NCBI GenBank assembly: GCA_030704615.1
Contig: CM060731.1
Location: forward strand, 32,488,001 to 32,552,000
DNA: 64,000 nt
Source of the DNA: Takakia lepidozioides
Taxonomy: Eukaryota; Streptophyta; Takakiopsida; Takakiales; Takakiaceae
Reading direction: 5' to 3'
Shown here: in pieces, positions 60,957 through 64,000 of the stretch
How the letters are laid out: each line of letters starts with the position of its first letter
How positions within the stretch are numbered: position 1 is the first letter of the stretch
Made by a program: the position numbers and the translations under genes
The notes under the pieces: model-generated
Databases searched by the model: none
Told to the model about the DNA's origin: nothing
What the model saw: the letters and a program-made list of their open reading frames with translations, nothing else

Positions 60957-61754
60957 AGCAGTGCTTAAAGCTAAAAGCATGCATTACTCTTGCTTATTTT
61001 TAGTTACTGACACTGACCAATCCTATACTGCCTAGAGATAGAACGGGATTCCTCATGCTCAATCCCTGCTGCAAGAAGGTATCTTCTTGGGAGGTCTGAT
61101 GTTCACGGTAGTCAGCAGAGGACGCTGCTCAACAGACAATTAACAATCTTGGAGTACCAGGATAAGGGAAAGTGTGGAAGGAGCCTGACATGGCTAAGTA
61201 GATGTGCACCACCCGGGCTTCTTCACCAATCTTGTCAGCACCCCCTCATCTTCTACTTTGTGTGGAGTGAGAAACTGTTACCCCAATCCCCACTTGCACA
61301 GCACCGGCGGTGACTGACGACTTTCCACAAATGCAAGCCTTACTTTACCATGCCATACTGTCACTTTAATCACCACATTGAAACATTAGAACATTTAATG
61401 TTTCAACAGATTGTCCACCGTTGAATGCAGCTAATTGTCATAGGACTATGTAATACTAGTGCGCAAGTACATAATGGACCTACTACCTTCCTTGCAGAGG
61501 CCCGAGAAAACGTGAAAAGAAGAGACTACCATTCATAACGAGTGACAATGAGGGATCGGACACCAGGGCTGTAGGCAAACGTACACAGAACAAGTTTTGC
61601 CATGTGCCTCTAGTTCTTGCCATCACACGTCAACTGATTCCCGCTGCACCCTCCCAAAATCGTCCGTTTCGTGATGCTGCTTCAAATGCATGCCGAGTCT
61701 ATGATCACATCAATCTCTTTGCCACACTTACCTGTTTCCGCATTTACTTTCAGT
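60957..61754. other. Intergenic
   Basis: Nothing recognised. Confidence 0.35.
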
Positions 61755-62056
61755 TGCCCTCCTCAGCCATGTCCATGATGTCCGGGAGAGAGAGAGAAAA
61801 ATTCTTGCGCGCGTACCCGGCCGAAGTCGGCGTTGGGAAATGGCCACACGGTGCACAACAAGGCCCCTCCACAATGACTGACCTGCTGCGAGGTCCTGCG
61901 TGGCAGCTACATGTATGGGCCGCACGCAGCATGCTGTCCCCCTCTGCAGACACCCGTACCCTTAATCCCCAAAGCGGCAGCACTCTTGCATCTCTCCTTC
62001 TCGCCTACGGCCACATCCTCGGTACATCCATACTGCACGACACAAGCTTGCAGGTC
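61755..62056 (+). CDS. Hypothetical exon-like frame
   Basis: A coherent, moderately GC-rich frame from MSMMSGREREKFLRAYPAEV to SILHDTSLQ, with a possible donor (gtccta) after it. Another Lys/Ser-rich frame follows at 62060-62300. No domain recognised. Confidence 0.2.
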
Positions 62057-62656
62057 CTATCTACAGGTATTATCCTCTATCTGGACAAACGAAATCTCTG
62101 AAGTCCTAGCTGCAGCCCAGGAGTTGCCAAGTGCTACCCTAATCGGAGAACCTTCCAAGTTACGCAAGAAACACTCATGTCCCTTCGAGACTACCGACAG
62201 GACAAAATACTCAAAAACAACGTTTGTCCAATGTTTCGGCAACTTCACAGATGCCACGTCATCAAAAGTTGCTGGAACCAGCGGAGCATCATAGCGTTTT
62301 CAGACGAATATGTGACAAATGGGTCCACTGGACAAGATATCGCGCTCAATTGTTTGGTTTTTTTTGTCAAGGTTTCTTGTCGGAGTATCGCACACAGCCA
62401 TGGAGCCTTGGGGAAGGGATCTCCTTGCAACACTTGCTCTTCAGTTTTCCATGTTCATTATTTTAGAGGCTATGTCGAGTAGACATTCTCTAGCAATCAA
62501 CAATCATCTCGAAACTCATTGATCATGCTTCACAGTCGGTATGAGGTAAAGAGCTTTGTGAAAATTGACTTCCAAAGTCGTCGTCATCTTCTTCCGAAAA
62601 GTAATCTTCTCGATTCATGCTTCACTTTGCTCTGGCTTCACGACCACACCTGTTGT
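62057..62656. other. Unassigned
   Basis: No feature supported. Confidence 0.3.
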
Positions 62657-63125
62657 AAACCTGTCCCTAATCCCCCTTTCCACAAGGTAGCCAAGTAGAG
62701 AACATGTTGTAGCTTATGGCTTAGACGACTAGGTTCATAATATAAACCTGCACCTGCATCCACCGCCAGCACTCCTATGGTCTGATGGTCATCAACCCAG
62801 CCTCACCACCGACAACATGCTCTAGGATTGGCCGGTGATCAAATCCGGACCAACCTCCTATAAAAACAAGCGCCTACACAAAATTGACATGACGCACAGT
62901 CAAGCATGTAGGTGTGGAAGGGATCCAAACACAAGAAAATCAAAACAATAACTCCCCCGCACCAAAAACACTCCACAGTGTCGCTCCTGCAAGACACCCC
63001 AGCCCAAACCCGGACTGACTCTTGCCTCCACCTACGGAAAGGTTTTGGCCTACAGAGATGGTGGAAGACTACAAGGAAGAGAGACTAAAGCAATTCCTAT
63101 CACAGCATGGTCTCATCCCACTACC
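62657..63125 (+). repeat. LTR-like repeat B, copy 2
   Basis: Collinear with 42050-42557 at high identity, with the same TATA-like cctataaaaacaagcgcc near 62860. Small indels separate the copies. Confidence 0.7.
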
Positions 63126-63630
63126 CTATCTCCACATTTTTTTGCTTAAGCTTAAGCAATAGACAAGACCTTTCAAGGATCTCTCAAATAACTCTCTAAG
63201 AGCCCTCAAGATGTCCCTCAAACAATCTCACTAAGGCTCCCAAAGCTTGTACCATTGGACTCCAAATAGTCCACCAAAACCCCAAAAGCCTGCCAAATCT
63301 TGGCCCTCAAGGACCCCATCGAAATAATCCTTCAACAAGTCGTCAAAGACTCCTCAAGCTCGCCAAATGTTGGCCTCCAAGGACCCCAAATAGTCTTCCA
63401 AACAGCCCTCCACAGGCTCCAAAGACTTGTCCAAACTTGGCATTCAAGGACCCCAAATAGTCCTCCAAACAATCATCCAAACACCCCTTCAAGAGCTCTT
63501 CAAAATGCCTTACAAAAGCTCATCAGAGTGTAGATGTCCAAAAGCTCCTAAAAGGACCCCAAAGATCCCTCAAACAATCTTCCTAAAGGCCCTTGAAAAT
63601 CCCCTATATTGTCTTTATATGTCACTATGT
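63126..63630. repeat. Degenerate tandem repeat (ggaccccaaatagtc)
   Basis: Imperfect units of about 60-75 bp sharing aaggaccccaaatagtcctccaa. It follows repeat B, as another tandem array does after copy 1. Confidence 0.65.
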
Positions 63631-63820
63631 TCCCAGCCTATAATGACCGTTCCCACATTACGATGATGGTTCCCACACTTTGGTGACCGTTCCTACACTA
63701 CAGTGACGGTTCCCAGACTACGATGACCGTTCCCAGACTTTGATGACCGTTCCTATACTACAGTGACGGTTCCTAGACTACGGTGACCGTTCCCATACTT
63801 TGGTGACTGTTCCCATGAAT
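63631..63820. repeat. ~21-bp minisatellite (tgaccgttccca)
   Basis: Eight to nine units such as tacagtgacggttcccagac. The rest of the window to 64000 shows no gene. Confidence 0.85.
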
Positions 63821-64000
63821 CTAGGGTTTCATGTGCATCTCATGTTAGGGTTTGTGCTTCCTAGCTTCATGCTTGATCTTCTCAAGCCTTCATGAGTTCC
63901 ATGTGATACCAAGACAAGCTCTTTTAATCTTCTTCACCTCAAGGTGCAACCAAACTTGGTTCCAACTCCTCTAGTAATGCATTTGCCACACAACAAGCTT

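Overview
The window looks like nuclear DNA of a land plant, most likely a non-seed plant (moss, lycophyte or fern grade). The reasons are a DYW-type pentatricopeptide repeat (PPR) pseudogene, a plant-type B-box zinc finger, a plant-like REV7 gene with short GT-AG introns, and dense Ty3/gypsy, LINE, SINE and DNA-transposon remains. I cannot name the species.

Layout. 0-6.3 kb: intergenic DNA, a tRNA-derived SINE, a decayed DYW PPR gene and a broken LTR. 6.3-15.4 kb: what appears to be one large DNA transposon. It has matching ends (about 21 bp) and an 8-bp direct flank (ccaaaaac) on both sides. Inside are a Mutator-like transposase (minus strand), arrays of a palindromic satellite, and a divergent plus-strand gene with an S-adenosylmethionine methyltransferase signature. 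15.4-22.9 kb: PPR scraps, unassigned exon-like pieces and a multi-exon Plavaka-family transposase. 26-27.2 kb: host gene REV7 (MAD2B, DNA polymerase zeta subunit). 29.4-31.7 kb: a GC-rich promoter region and a host gene fusing a B-box zinc finger to a cyclin box. 32.9-34.9 kb: the 3' end of a chromovirus and an LTR. 34.9-42.1 kb (minus): a Ty3/gypsy element whose pol reading frame starts with a DNMT3/DRM-like cytosine-5 DNA methyltransferase, followed by reverse transcriptase, RNase H and integrase. A second integrase of another lineage lies between gag and the methyltransferase. 42-45.9 kb: LTR-like and low-complexity repeats. 45.9-54.6 kb: a second copy of the 6-15 kb transposase, split by a solo LTR with a 5-bp target duplication, next to a divergent multi-exon gene with a ParB-like domain. 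The introns of that gene are studded with short perfect hairpins. 54.6-64 kb: gag-protease and LINE fragments, a SINE, a second copy of the 42-kb repeat and minisatellites.

Main themes. Two unrelated mobile elements here carry DNA-methyltransferase-like genes. The 6-15 kb and 46-54.6 kb regions share one plan: transposase leftward, cargo gene rightward, palindromic repeats between or within. This suggests one undescribed element family whose full cargo may be a ParB-like plus methyltransferase protein, seen here only as two partial copies. Only REV7 and the B-box/cyclin gene look like intact host genes.
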